Shown here piece after piece: positions 42,738 to 52,628 of a stretch of 64,000 nucleotides of DNA. Source of the DNA: Flavobacteriales bacterium (GTDB taxonomy: Bacteria > Bacteroidota > Bacteroidia > Flavobacteriales_E > Vicingaceae). Made by a program: the position numbers and the translations under genes. The notes beneath the pieces were generated by a model. The model was not told the DNA's origin. It saw only the letters and a list, made by a program, of their open reading frames with translations, and made no database searches. Numbering within the stretch: the stretch's first letter is position 1; the number at the start of each line of letters is the position of its first letter. The stretch covers positions 1-64,000 of the forward strand of contig CAJPFH010000005.1 of NCBI GenBank assembly GCA_905339165.1, read 5' to 3'.

Positions 42738-44540
42738 TTATTCACCTTTTTCTCCTTTTTCCATTTCTTTTTTCAGTTTGGCTAGTCCATCGAGATCGCC
42801 AAGTGTTGTTTTTTCAACATTTTCCTGAACTTTTTTTACCGCTTTTTTAGTTTCCTTTTCTTTCGCTTTTACTTCTTCTACTTCTTTTTTCTTTTCTTCT
42901 TCAATCACTTCACGTACTATATGGCTATGAGAAACCACTATTTTTCGATTCGTTTTATTGAATTCTAATACACGGAAAAGAAGTTTTTCGTCAACCTTGG
43001 CCTCCGAGTTATCTGCTTTTAGAATATTTTTTCTTGAGCAGAAACCTTCTACGCCATAAGGTAAAGAAACGGTTACCCCCCCTTTGTTATTTATATCTGT
43101 AATGGTTCCTTCGTGCTCGGAGTTAAGAGTAAATACGGTTTCAAAAACATCCCAAGGGTTTTCCTCTAGTTGTTTATGACCAAGTTTTAATCTACGGTTG
43201 TCTTTATCTATTTCTAAAATAATAACGTCCATAGAATCGCCCATTTTAGTAAGCTCTGATGGATGATTTATTTTTTTACTCCAGGATAAGTCTGAAATGT
43301 GTACTAATCCGTCTACTCCAGATTCTAACTCAACAAAAACGCCAAAGTCGGAAATGTTTGTTACTTTACCGGTATGTTTAGATTCTACAGGATATTTTTT
43401 CTCAATATCTTGCCATGGGTCTGGTGTAAGCTGCTTAATACCCAGTGACATTTTTCTCTCTTCTTTATCTAAAGAAAGAATAAGAGCTTCTACATCTTGC
43501 CCTACTTTGAAAAATTCCTGAGCAGGTTTTAAGTGGTTGCTCCATGTTATTTCCGACACGTGTATTAAACCTTCAATGCCCGGTTGAATTTCTACAAACG
43601 CACCATAATCGGCAACTACCACCACTTTTCCTGTAACTTTTTCTCCTACTTTCAAATTTTCATCGAGAGATTCCCAAGGGTGGGGCTGTAATTGTTTTAC
43701 GCCTAGAGCAATTCGTTTTTTATCGTCATCAAAATCTAAAATAACCACATTAATTTTAGAATCGAGTTGAACAATTTCCTCTGGGTGCGTAATTCTACCC
43801 CAAGATAAATCGGTAATATGGATTAAACCATCAACTCCGCCTAGGTCAATAAATACTCCGTAAGAAGTAATGTTTTTAACAGTACCTTCAAGCACTTGGC
43901 CTTTTTCAAGTTTGCCAATAATTTGTTTTTTCTGTTCTTCTAACTCGGCTTCAATAAGAGCTTTATGCGAAACTACTACGTTTCTGAATTCAGGGTTTAT
44001 TTTTACTACTTTAAAATCCATTGTTTTCCCTACAAACACATCATAGTCGCGTATGGGTTTTACGTCAATCTGGGAGCCTGGCAGGAATGCCTCAATACCG
44101 AAAACATCTACAATTAATCCGCCTTTTGTGCGGCATTTAACATAGCCTTTTATAATTTCTTCGGAGTTAAGAGCTTCATTCACTCGGTCCCAAGCTTTCA
44201 TGGAACGAGCCTTTTTGTGAGAAAGAATAAGTTGCCCGTTTTTATCTTCTTGCGATTCAATAAAAACCTCAATTTGGTCGCCTACTTTAATATCTGGGTT
44301 GTAACGCACTTCAGAAAGCGGAATAACAGCTTCTGATTTATACCCGATATTCACTACAATATCGCGATTGTTTTTTGCTACAATAGTGCCTATTATTACA
44401 TCGTGTGCAGTAATTGACGTTAGCGTGTTGTTGTAAACGCCTTCCATTTGCTGGCGTTCGTTTTTGGAATAAGTAGTATCATACTTTCCAAGATGATCCC
44501 AATCAAAACTTTCTAATGGGGTAATTTTTTTTTCAGACAT
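42738..44540 (-). CDS. rpsA: 30S ribosomal protein S1
   Basis: 600 residues with six S1 domains: about 47-112, 128-195, 208-280, 295-368, 381-454 and 467-538. They are recognised by repeats such as GVFIDLGGVDGLIHITDLSW and GAFVEIQPGIEGLIHVSEI. A Lys/Glu-rich coiled tail follows (EEEKKKEVEEVKAKEKETKK). S1 helps place mRNA on the 30S subunit. Promoter and terminator both flank it, so it is likely monocistronic. Confidence 0.95.
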   Translation of the reverse strand: MSEKKITPLESFDWDHLGKYDTTYSKNERQQMEGVYNNTLTSITAHDVIIGTIVAKNNRDIVVNIGYKSEAVIPLSEVRYNPDIKVGDQIEVFIESQEDKNGQLILSHKKARSMKAWDRVNEALNSEEIIKGYVKCRTKGGLIVDVFGIEAFLPGSQIDVKPIRDYDVFVGKTMDFKVVKINPEFRNVVVSHKALIEAELEEQKKQIIGKLEKGQVLEGTVKNITSYGVFIDLGGVDGLIHITDLSWGRITHPEEIVQLDSKINVVILDFDDDKKRIALGVKQLQPHPWESLDENLKVGEKVTGKVVVVADYGAFVEIQPGIEGLIHVSEITWSNHLKPAQEFFKVGQDVEALILSLDKEERKMSLGIKQLTPDPWQDIEKKYPVESKHTGKVTNISDFGVFVELESGVDGLVHISDLSWSKKINHPSELTKMGDSMDVIILEIDKDNRRLKLGHKQLEENPWDVFETVFTLNSEHEGTITDINNKGGVTVSLPYGVEGFCSRKNILKADNSEAKVDEKLLFRVLEFNKTNRKIVVSHSHIVREVIEEEKKKEVEEVKAKEKETKKAVKKVQENVEKTTLGDLDGLAKLKKEMEKGEKGE

Positions 44541-44634
44541 TTTTTTATAATTTGTATCCTGTTTTCGGGTTCGGCATAAAACAGAAGAGGTTTTTAATAA
44601 CTACCACACCGAAAAGGTAGCTTTTTAAGGGCTG

Positions 44635-44665
44635 CAAATGTCGTTAAAATTTGTTGAGAAACAAA
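44635..44665 (-). promoter_or_regulatory. Promoter of rpsA
   Basis: On the minus strand TTTG (44665-44662), exactly 19 bases, then GACATTTG (44642-44635), one mismatch to TAnnTTTG. The predicted leader before the ATG at 44540 is about 85-90 bases, unusually long for this window. Confidence 0.6.
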
Positions 44666-44673
44666 ATTAGGGG

Positions 44674-45732
44674 TTATTTTTTTCTGAGGGTAGGCAGATA
44701 TAGGAATAAAAATATAAAAATGATGTAGGCAACATCAACCAATATTAGAAGGGAGAGAGAGCCTGATGTTGATAAAACCTGTAAGAAAGCGAGTACATTA
44801 GCTATCAAAGAAATTGAAAACAATAATAAGCCAATTTTATTATCAGAAAAACCTTTATACGAAAGGTGATGTGTGGTATGGTCTTTCCCGCCTATAAACG
44901 GAGATTTCCCTTTTCTAATTCTGTTAATAAATACCGTAGTGGTATCGGTTATCGGTACTATGAATGACAAAATAAAGCTAAGCCATTGGGTATTGTTTAG
45001 GAAGGATGTGTTTTCGGTCGGATTTTTGGAAAAAAAAAGAATACTTAATCCGGCTAAACTAACGCCCAAAAATTGGCTACCGGTATCGCCCATAAACATT
45101 TTTGAGGGATATTTATTAAACAGAAGAAAACTTAATAGAATACCCAGTAACCCAATAATTATAAATGTAAATACGGTAATAGAGGATTGTATAAAAATAT
45201 TTATGGCTATAAAATGCATACAAATGCTAATAGAAATAAGGGTGGTAATACCATCCATATTATCGAGCATATTTAATGAATTCATTAAACCTACTACCCA
45301 AAGTGCCGTAATGAGATAGTTGAGCCAAATGTCTTCAAAGAATGGAATATAGAGTTGATGGTAAATAAGCACAAAGGCACATATTAGTTGAGAAACAAAT
45401 TTTAGCAGGGGCTTTGTATTATAGGCGTCATCGGCAAGGCCCATTAAAAAGGCTAGCGAAGAGGCAATAATTAATCCTCTTAGTTGAATATTTATTTCGG
45501 TATAACCGAAGTTGAATAAAAGGAAATAAGAAGCCACAGAAATTAAAAAAGCAATATAAAATCCAATCCCGCCAAGAGCCGGTTTTTGTTCATTGCTCCA
45601 GCGAATCAGTGTTTCATCGGTATTGCGAATTCCAAGGTTTCTTGAAAATTTTAATAGGATGGTGTAAATAATATAACCAAACGATAAAATACCGATAAAA
45701 AATAAAAGTAGTTTAAGAACGGAGAAACTCAT
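44674..45732 (-). CDS. WecA/MraY-like UDP-sugar:undecaprenyl-phosphate sugar-1-phosphate transferase
   Basis: 352 residues, about ten membrane helices. Signature elements of the PNPT superfamily are GLADDAYNTKP, NSLNMLDNMDGITT, FMGDTGSQFLGV and GKDHTTHHLSY. It loads the first sugar-phosphate onto the lipid carrier for polysaccharide or O-antigen synthesis. The exact sugar is not known. It is the last gene of the polysaccharide operon, three bases after rfbC. Confidence 0.88.
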   Translation of the reverse strand: MSFSVLKLLLFFIGILSFGYIIYTILLKFSRNLGIRNTDETLIRWSNEQKPALGGIGFYIAFLISVASYFLLFNFGYTEINIQLRGLIIASSLAFLMGLADDAYNTKPLLKFVSQLICAFVLIYHQLYIPFFEDIWLNYLITALWVVGLMNSLNMLDNMDGITTLISISICMHFIAINIFIQSSITVFTFIIIGLLGILLSFLLFNKYPSKMFMGDTGSQFLGVSLAGLSILFFSKNPTENTSFLNNTQWLSFILSFIVPITDTTTVFINRIRKGKSPFIGGKDHTTHHLSYKGFSDNKIGLLLFSISLIANVLAFLQVLSTSGSLSLLILVDVAYIIFIFLFLYLPTLRKK

Positions 45733-45735
45733 TGT

Positions 45736-46278
45736 TTAGAAAGGTAAATCTATTTGGTTAAGTAACGCACCAAGCTTATCTTTCTCTGAAATAATAGGAT
45801 TTCGTTCATGCCAATCGATGTCGATTATAGGATCATTCCATAGAATACAGCGTTCACTCTCTTTCACGTAGAAATTACTACATTTATATACAAATACGGT
45901 ATCATTTTCTTTGGCGATAAATCCATGGGCAAATCCTTCCGGAATGTATAGCATGGTTTTATTCGTTTCATTTAGTTCTATGGAGAAGTATTGTCCGTAG
46001 GTATCGGATTTTTTTCTGATATCAACTGCTACATCAAGCACTGAGCCTTTTATAACACGCACCAACTTTGCCTGAGAATAGGGGGGGATTTGAAAGTGAA
46101 GTCCTCGCAATACGCTCTTATGTGAAATGGATTGATTGTCTTGAACAAATTTAATATCAATTCCATTTTGAGCAAAAAAAAATTCGTTATACGATTCAAA
46201 AAAACATCCTCTGTCATCTTCAAAAACAGAAGGTTGTATAACAACTAAATCTTTTATAGGAGTGAGGGTAAATTTCAT
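45736..46278 (-). CDS. rfbC: dTDP-4-dehydrorhamnose 3,5-epimerase
   Basis: 180 residues, RmlC cupin fold. Motifs: FFESYNEFFF, VLRGLHFQIPP, KLVRVIKGSVLDVAVDIR and YIPEGFAHGFIA. It makes dTDP-4-keto-L-rhamnose. RmlA, RmlB and RmlD are not in the window. It is two bases after wzc and three before the initiating transferase. Confidence 0.93.
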   Translation of the reverse strand: MKFTLTPIKDLVVIQPSVFEDDRGCFFESYNEFFFAQNGIDIKFVQDNQSISHKSVLRGLHFQIPPYSQAKLVRVIKGSVLDVAVDIRKKSDTYGQYFSIELNETNKTMLYIPEGFAHGFIAKENDTVFVYKCSNFYVKESERCILWNDPIIDIDWHERNPIISEKDKLGALLNQIDLPF

Positions 46279-46280
46279 GA

Positions 46281-48716
46281 TTATTTTCTTCTGAAAAATC
46301 GTTTAAAAACACCGGATTGTTCCTGTGTATCGTCAACATAATAATCGTTGGTATAACTGCTATTGTACCCATAATTGTATCCTTTTCCGTAATAGGATTT
46401 ATTTATATTTACCCCGTTAATTACGACACAAAGGTTTTTTATTTTGTTGGTGTAGTATAATTTTTCGGCATTTTTCACAAATATGCGTTTTGAATAATCG
46501 GCTCTAAATACGTATATCGGATAGTCGGCTTTCTGCATCAATGAAAGGCCATCGGTTACCAATCCTATGGGTGGATTATCAATAATAACGTAATCATACT
46601 CTTTTTTCAAGCTTTCTAGTAATTCATTAATATTTCCATTTAAAATTAATTCCGAAGGATTAGGAGGAATGGGTCCGGCAGTAATGAAGTCTAAGTTTTC
46701 GAGTAAACTTTTGTTAATACAGTTCTTATAGTTTTCGGTCTTAATTAAGATGCTGCTCATTCCTTTGGTGTTATCCACTCCAAAACCTACGTGAATTTTT
46801 GGTTTTCGCATATCCATATCTAGTATAATTACCTTTTTGCCCGAAAAAGCAAAGATGCCCCCAATATTAATGGATATAAAAGTTTTTCCTTCGCCAGAAA
46901 TAGTGGAAGTGATGGCTATTATTTTAGGTCCTTCGGCTGAAGAGATAAATTGAAGATTGGAACGCACATTGCGGAACGATTCGGCAATCAAGGATTTTGG
47001 GTTTTGGTTTACAATCAATTGAGAAACGGGCATTTCTTTTTTATAGTTGGGTATACCACCCAGTACGTATAATGGGGCATTCAGTGTTTTTTCTAACTCA
47101 CCCATTGAACTTATGGTACGGTAAAACAGATATCTTATTAATACGAACAATATGCTTATTACCAAACCGCAGGTAAAAAAAGTAATAATTACTATGTTTT
47201 TTTTGGGAGATATTGGAACCGCAGAAATCTGTGCATTTTCGAGTATTATATGTTGTGGCACAAAGCCTGCTTCGGATATAGAGAATTCCGTTTTCTTTTC
47301 TAGTAATAGTGAAAAGAATTTTTCATCAATAGAAGACATTCGTTGCAGGCGAGCGTATTCCAATTCTTTTTCCGGTATGTTTAAAAATTTATTTTGAATG
47401 TTACCGGCCTTAGAAACAAGTTCTTGTTTTTTAGAAAAAAGTTTTTGCCGTAAAGAAGTAATGGTTTCCGTTAATAGTTTGCGGTGTAACGCTATTTGTT
47501 GATCTATTACTTTAACGGCCTCGTAGCCGGCAGTTGTCTCTTGCAGCGTTCTTTGTCTTTTTAAGGATAACTCTTTTAATGGAGCAATATAGGTGGTAAT
47601 GCTTGTTTCGTATTCTGTGCCTGCTAAAATGGGAAGCAAGGCTTCTACTTCCATTTCATTTTTACCGCTATTTATTTTGGTTTCTATTTCTTTAAGCACA
47701 TTGAGTTGTAAATCTAAGTCTATAATTTCGTTTTCGAATCGGTTTAGTTTATCAAGGTAGAGAGAAGCAAACTGATCTACATCTGATAAATTGTTTTGCT
47801 TTTTATATTGTTGCAGGTTGGTTTCAGAGAGTTTTAATCGATTGTATGCCAAATCCAGTTGTATTTCTATAAATTCTAGCACTTTTCTAGAGCTTTGGCT
47901 TCTTTTTTCTACATCGTATAATTTAAATTCATTGGCAAGTGTTTCGGCAATATCCTTGGCTTTCGTTGAATTATTATCGCGGAAACTTATTTGAATGGTT
48001 TGGGCCGAAGGGTTTATTAGGGTGATATTCAGGTTAGATATGCACTTATCTACCATTGCAGAAGGGGTGTTAATAATAAAAGTAAACTCTTGTTGCTTTA
48101 ATTGATTTTGCATATCTACAACAGTGGAGTAGTTGTTTATTTTTATTTTAAATACTCCTCCCTCTAATTCAATTTTTTCCGGACTAAATTCTTTTTCAAG
48201 CAAGGTGCCGTTCTTTGTGTAAGTAAGGCTTAGCAGGTTTTCATTAATAACCGTAAAATGGAAAGGTTTGTTGTACAGAGTAGAATCGGCAATTTCGTAT
48301 TCAACCGTAAAAGGAGAATTTTTATACAATTCGTACGATAAGAATTGTCCCTTGTTAAAGTAGCTTACCTCTAAAGGCAATTTTTTTAATGCTCTTTCGA
48401 GTAAAAATTTAGATTTTAAAAACTCTACTTCGGCTTGTATATCGTTTTTTTCAAATGGATTTTCTACCGATAGCACCTGTTGTGCCGCATTGTTGGAAAC
48501 GATTTGAATGATGGTACTCGATTCGTAAACAGGTACAGTATATCGAAGATAAATAAGCCCTGAAATTACAGATACAAATAAAAAAAGCAGTACCCAACCT
48601 ATACTCTTGTCAGCAACCAAAAGTAATCGCTGAAAATCTAGGTCGGAAGATAGGCTATTTACAATTTCAGTATCTTCAACTGGTTTTGGATTGTTCAACT
48701 CTTCGTTGAATTTCAT
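46281..48716 (-). CDS. wzc: Wzc-type polysaccharide co-polymerase and tyrosine autokinase
   Basis: 811 residues. An N-terminal Wzz domain with membrane helices near 38-57 and 508-530 and a long periplasmic coiled coil precede the BY-kinase domain (about 580-760). Walker A is STISGEGKTF, A' is ILDMDMRKPK and Walker B is YVIIDNPPIGL. The C-terminus has a tyrosine cluster (SYYGKGYNYGYNSSY and further) for autophosphorylation. It controls chain length and export together with the wza product, encoded four bases upstream. Confidence 0.94.
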   Translation of the reverse strand: MKFNEELNNPKPVEDTEIVNSLSSDLDFQRLLLVADKSIGWVLLFLFVSVISGLIYLRYTVPVYESSTIIQIVSNNAAQQVLSVENPFEKNDIQAEVEFLKSKFLLERALKKLPLEVSYFNKGQFLSYELYKNSPFTVEYEIADSTLYNKPFHFTVINENLLSLTYTKNGTLLEKEFSPEKIELEGGVFKIKINNYSTVVDMQNQLKQQEFTFIINTPSAMVDKCISNLNITLINPSAQTIQISFRDNNSTKAKDIAETLANEFKLYDVEKRSQSSRKVLEFIEIQLDLAYNRLKLSETNLQQYKKQNNLSDVDQFASLYLDKLNRFENEIIDLDLQLNVLKEIETKINSGKNEMEVEALLPILAGTEYETSITTYIAPLKELSLKRQRTLQETTAGYEAVKVIDQQIALHRKLLTETITSLRQKLFSKKQELVSKAGNIQNKFLNIPEKELEYARLQRMSSIDEKFFSLLLEKKTEFSISEAGFVPQHIILENAQISAVPISPKKNIVIITFFTCGLVISILFVLIRYLFYRTISSMGELEKTLNAPLYVLGGIPNYKKEMPVSQLIVNQNPKSLIAESFRNVRSNLQFISSAEGPKIIAITSTISGEGKTFISINIGGIFAFSGKKVIILDMDMRKPKIHVGFGVDNTKGMSSILIKTENYKNCINKSLLENLDFITAGPIPPNPSELILNGNINELLESLKKEYDYVIIDNPPIGLVTDGLSLMQKADYPIYVFRADYSKRIFVKNAEKLYYTNKIKNLCVVINGVNINKSYYGKGYNYGYNSSYTNDYYVDDTQEQSGVFKRFFRRK

Positions 48717-48720
48717 TTTT

Positions 48721-49482
48721 TTAATTTAATCGTGTTATTACTAAGTATAGCGTTACTACACTAACCAGTAAACTAATAACAGGTGAAGCCTCTCGTACAG
48801 CTTGCCTTACGGTATTGCTGCGAGGTTCTACATAAATTACATCGTTGGGTTGAAGTAATATATTGGCAGCTTCAATTCCTTCAAGGGTGTTTAGGTTAAA
48901 TAAAAATACTTGCTGATTTTTAGATTCTCCACGCACCAATTTTACTTGTTTTGCTTTTCCATTTTCTGTAATACCTCCGGCTAAGGCCACCCCTTCAACT
49001 AAGGAGATATTGTTGTTTTCTAGAGGGATTACTTTAGCCGCACCCCCGTTACCCGGAAAAACGAGTATGCGTTTATTTGTTACATTTAGTATTACAAAGG
49101 GAGAAATGTAATATTTGGAATATAAATCTTGTAATAGAAATTCTGCTTCGCGCAGTGTTTTACCTTTAATATCTACCCTGCCTATTATGGGCAACTTTAC
49201 CTGTCCATCAAATTCTACTCTGTAAGTAAAAGCATCAGAGGCTGTATTCATAATTCGGTCGTTGTCTAACGAGTATAAATCTATGAGTTTAAAACCATCG
49301 TTGGTGTAAAGCCTAAAGTCAAGAATGTCGTTGGGAACAATTTTATATTCCAACTCCGGATTGCTGGGAGGGGTGGCAAATACGTAATTTTTTTTAGTTC
49401 TGTACATGCGGCTCGAGTTGAAATTACAACTGCTGAATAAAAACGATAAAATAATAAGAGCAGGTATATATAATTTATTCAT
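48721..49482 (-). CDS. wza: Wza-type polysaccharide export lipoprotein
   Basis: 253 residues. The lipoprotein signal (ILSFLFSSC) is followed by the Poly_export domain (YKIVPNDILDFRLY onward), an SLBB domain (GVALAGGITENGKAK, QPNDVIYVEPR) and a C-terminal membrane-like segment (VISLLVSVVTLYLV). It is the outer membrane channel of capsule/EPS export. It precedes wzc by four bases. Confidence 0.9.
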   Translation of the reverse strand: MNKLYIPALIILSFLFSSCNFNSSRMYRTKKNYVFATPPSNPELEYKIVPNDILDFRLYTNDGFKLIDLYSLDNDRIMNTASDAFTYRVEFDGQVKLPIIGRVDIKGKTLREAEFLLQDLYSKYYISPFVILNVTNKRILVFPGNGGAAKVIPLENNNISLVEGVALAGGITENGKAKQVKLVRGESKNQQVFLFNLNTLEGIEAANILLQPNDVIYVEPRSNTVRQAVREASPVISLLVSVVTLYLVITRLN

Positions 49483-49498
49483 AACGGTTAGCTTAACA

Positions 49499-49506
49499 CA
49501 AAGCTA
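49499..49506 (-). promoter_or_regulatory. Candidate internal promoter before wza
   Basis: Minus-strand TAGCTTTG fits TAnnTTTG and lies 16 bases before the wza ATG, in the 67-base gap after the glycosyltransferase gene. This gap is the only real break in the polysaccharide operon. Confidence 0.45.
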
Positions 49507-49549
49507 TTAAAAATATGCGGAAAATATAAATGATGTAAAGGTAAAGCGT

Positions 49550-50734
49550 TTAGTTTTTTTCGTTTAAAAGAGAAAAGTAAAGTTGTTTTGTGTCATTTGC
49601 AAGGCGTTGGAAAGTGTAGTTTTTATACACAAAGTCCCAGCTTTTTAAGCCCATTTTTTTTCTAAGTTCTTCCGATTCTGCCAGTAGTAAGAGTTTTTCC
49701 GCAAACTGTGCCTTGTTATTAGAAGGAGTTAAAAAGGCTGTTTCGTTTTCTAACACAATATTTTCTATACCTCCTACATTGGTGCTTACAATTGGCTTAG
49801 AAGCTGCCTGTGCTTCGATTAAACTAACCGGAGTACCTTCGTTGAAAGAGGTTAATGCAATAATATCCATCCCTGCATTTACTTCATCTATCTCTTTTAA
49901 CCACGAAGTAAAAGTTATAGAAGAGGGTTGAGAAGTATTTGAATACGCAATATTCTGAGATTGGCAGTAGTCTTCTAATTCTTTTCTTAATTCCCCATTG
50001 CCAACAATAAATGCTCTTATTTTTTGCGTTGTTTTTCCATTCATTATTTTTATTGCATCTATAAATAATTTATGATTTTTAATAGGAACCAATCGCCCTA
50101 CAATTCCTATTGCTATTTCATCTTCTGAAATGTTCCATCTTTTTCGAAAAAGAGATCTCTTTTCTTCCTTATTGGTATTAAACTTATCCAGTTCAAAACC
50201 TAATGGAATGATATGTGTCTTTTCGGGCGTGCAAATACGATAAATATTGCAAAGCTCGTGTTTTTGTTTTTCGCTGATGGCAATAATGGCACTACTTTTT
50301 TGAGCAGCGTATCTTTCTAATTTTTGATAAATCTCCGATTTTGCTTTTCCAAAATACGAATGAAATACGTGTCCATGAAAAGTGTGAATAATAACGGGGA
50401 CTTGCATCGCAGAAGCCGCCATTCGTCCTAATAAACCCGATTTTGATGCGTGGGTGTGAACAATATCGGGTTTAAAATCTTTTATAATCTTTTTAATGGT
50501 TTGGTAGGCCTTATAATCATTGAAGGGTGATATTTCTCGTTTCATTTCAGGAATGATGAGGGGGGTTAATCCTAATCTATCGGTAATGTGCATAGACGAT
50601 TCTTCATGCTCGTCTATTGCCCCACCTACCAGCAATGTTTCAAAATCGGGAGCTAAATATTTGGTTAAGTAGGCTGCGTTGTAAGTAGGGCCTCCCAAGT
50701 TAAACCGATTGAGTATGCGTAACACTTTAGGCAT
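49550..50734 (-). CDS. Glycosyltransferase family 4
   Basis: About 394 residues from the ATG at 50734 (MPKVLRILNRFNLGGPTYN). Two Rossmann domains; the donor site shows GIVGRLVPIKNH and SFNEGTPVSLIEAQAASKPIV (shown in pieces: FNEGTPVSLIEAQ), the E-x7-E motif of GT4. It adds a sugar to the growing repeat unit. The start overlaps the asnB stop by 8 bases (ATGCCTAA). Confidence 0.9.
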   Translation of the reverse strand: MPKVLRILNRFNLGGPTYNAAYLTKYLAPDFETLLVGGAIDEHEESSMHITDRLGLTPLIIPEMKREISPFNDYKAYQTIKKIIKDFKPDIVHTHASKSGLLGRMAASAMQVPVIIHTFHGHVFHSYFGKAKSEIYQKLERYAAQKSSAIIAISEKQKHELCNIYRICTPEKTHIIPLGFELDKFNTNKEEKRSLFRKRWNISEDEIAIGIVGRLVPIKNHKLFIDAIKIMNGKTTQKIRAFIVGNGELRKELEDYCQSQNIAYSNTSQPSSITFTSWLKEIDEVNAGMDIIALTSFNEGTPVSLIEAQAASKPIVSTNVGGIENIVLENETAFLTPSNNKAQFAEKLLLLAESEELRKKMGLKSWDFVYKNYTFQRLANDTKQLYFSLLNEKN

Positions 50735-52625
50735 TGCTGTAGTTTTTTTTGTGCCAGTAGCGAAATACAATAATAGCCCATGCTATAGCCGGGGTGTTTT
50801 CCGGGTTAAAGGAAAAGAGTTTTTGTTTTATTTTTTTTATTTCAGGCACATTGAATATATTTTCGTTTTCAATTTCTTTTGTATTCAGCCATTCGTTTTG
50901 CACCTTTTCTTTTAAGATGTGAGTAAGCCAAAAGTGTAAAGGTATTTCAAATCCTTTTTTAGACCGTAGATAAACCGCAGGTGGTAAAATTTCTTTGAAA
51001 GTTTCTGTTAAGATGATTTTTCGTTGATGCCTATTTAATTTGTAGTGAGCAGGTAGGCTGTTTACAAAATCTACTAAGCGATAATCTAAAAAAGGAGTTC
51101 TAACTTCAACGCTGTTAGCCATGCTCATTCTATCTACTTTGGTAAGCATATCGCCCGGAAGTACCATCTGTTGGTCGGCAAGTAATATCTCATTAAACCC
51201 CGCATGATTGAGGTGTGGCAGGTAGTTATTTTTTCGATTTTTAACGAATACTTCTTCTTGTTTTGGTGTAAAGTAAGAAGGACTTAAAAGTTTCTCAACC
51301 GGATAATTATTTCCAGCCCATTGCCAATATCTATCTTGAGTAGTAAGGTGAATACTTTGGGCAAGCTTTGTGGCTTGTCGAATTTTGTTGGTAAAAGAAT
51401 TGTTTCTCGATTTTGGCAATAATTTTAAAAAAGGTAATAGCAGAGTGCTAAATTTTTCAGCCAAATGTAGATTCTGTATCTTGTATTCAGCCTGATGTTT
51501 TAGGTATCCTGCGAAAAGTTCATCAGCTCCGTCTCCAGATAAGGCTACTGTAACGTGTTTTTTTACTTCATGGCAAAGGACGTAAACAGCAATTGCAGAC
51601 GAATCGGCAAAAGGTTCGGAAAGGTTATCTAATACTTTTTGAAAGGCTTCGGAAACCTTATCGTTATCTACGCTTATTACCGTGTGTTCGGTTTGATGCA
51701 TTTTACTAACGGCCAGTGCATATTCGGTTTCGTTGAAAAATGGTTGGTTTTTAAATTCTACCGAAAAAGTTTTTAATTTACTTGTGTTTTTTGCAGCCAG
51801 TGCAGTTATGATAGAAGAGTCTATTCCCCCACTTAAAAAACAACCTAGTGGCACATCGCTAACCAAACGAATTTTTACTGCATCTTCCAGCAATTCTTTA
51901 ACTTTTTGTTTCGCTTCGTTGAAAGGAGTAGGAGGAGTCTTCTTGTTTTGTTTTTTTAGGCTATAGTAAGTATTTTTTATTAGTGTGCTATTTTCTATAC
52001 AGAGGTATTTGCCCGGTTCTAGTTTAAATACATTTTCGTAGATGCTGTATGGTTGAGGAATATAATTAAGATGCAGATACGTGCGGAGGCTTAGTTTGTC
52101 TATTTCATTTTGAGGGTTAAAAATTTCTAATGCTTTTAATTCTGATGAAAATACGAAATGATTATTTTGAAAAGTATAATAAAACGGTTTTACTCCGTAG
52201 CGGTCGGTGGCAGCAAATAGGCTGTTGTGTTGGGTATCATAAATGCAAAAAGAAAAAAATCCATTGAGTTTGCTAAGGCAATTGCTTCCTTCAGAAATAT
52301 AAAGGTTTAATAAAACTTCCGTATCGCTTTGGGTTGAAAATGTTATTCCTATATCGGTTAGCGAATTTCTTAGTTCTCTGAAGTTGAATATTTCGCCATT
52401 AAAAACTATGAGGTAGCGGCCGGAAGCATCGGAAAAAGGCTGGTTTGCACTTTCGTTTGTATCTATAATAGCTAAGCGGGTATGGCAAAGAATAGTATGT
52501 GTGTCTTTAAAATAAGCTTTATGGTTTGGCCCGCGGTGTTGCATTGAATTTAAAACCTGCTCACCTCTTTCAAACACAGAAGAGTTCAGAGGAGTAGTAC
52601 TGTATACACCGGCAATACCACACAT
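50727..52625 (-). CDS. asnB: Asparagine synthase (glutamine-hydrolysing), polysaccharide-locus copy
   Basis: 632 residues. The N-terminal glutaminase starts MCGIAGVYS with the catalytic Cys2, and the synthetase domain carries SGGIDSSIITAL and LSGDGADELFAGY. Both halves therefore look active. AsnB-type enzymes in polysaccharide loci often amidate sugar acids or other precursors rather than making asparagine. Which of these holds here cannot be told. Three bases separate it from the patatin-like gene, and the GT4 gene overlaps by 8. Confidence 0.93.
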   Translation of the reverse strand: MCGIAGVYSTTPLNSSVFERGEQVLNSMQHRGPNHKAYFKDTHTILCHTRLAIIDTNESANQPFSDASGRYLIVFNGEIFNFRELRNSLTDIGITFSTQSDTEVLLNLYISEGSNCLSKLNGFFSFCIYDTQHNSLFAATDRYGVKPFYYTFQNNHFVFSSELKALEIFNPQNEIDKLSLRTYLHLNYIPQPYSIYENVFKLEPGKYLCIENSTLIKNTYYSLKKQNKKTPPTPFNEAKQKVKELLEDAVKIRLVSDVPLGCFLSGGIDSSIITALAAKNTSKLKTFSVEFKNQPFFNETEYALAVSKMHQTEHTVISVDNDKVSEAFQKVLDNLSEPFADSSAIAVYVLCHEVKKHVTVALSGDGADELFAGYLKHQAEYKIQNLHLAEKFSTLLLPFLKLLPKSRNNSFTNKIRQATKLAQSIHLTTQDRYWQWAGNNYPVEKLLSPSYFTPKQEEVFVKNRKNNYLPHLNHAGFNEILLADQQMVLPGDMLTKVDRMSMANSVEVRTPFLDYRLVDFVNSLPAHYKLNRHQRKIILTETFKEILPPAVYLRSKKGFEIPLHFWLTHILKEKVQNEWLNTKEIENENIFNVPEIKKIKQKLFSFNPENTPAIAWAIIVFRYWHKKNYSNA

Positions 52626-52628
52626 AAC

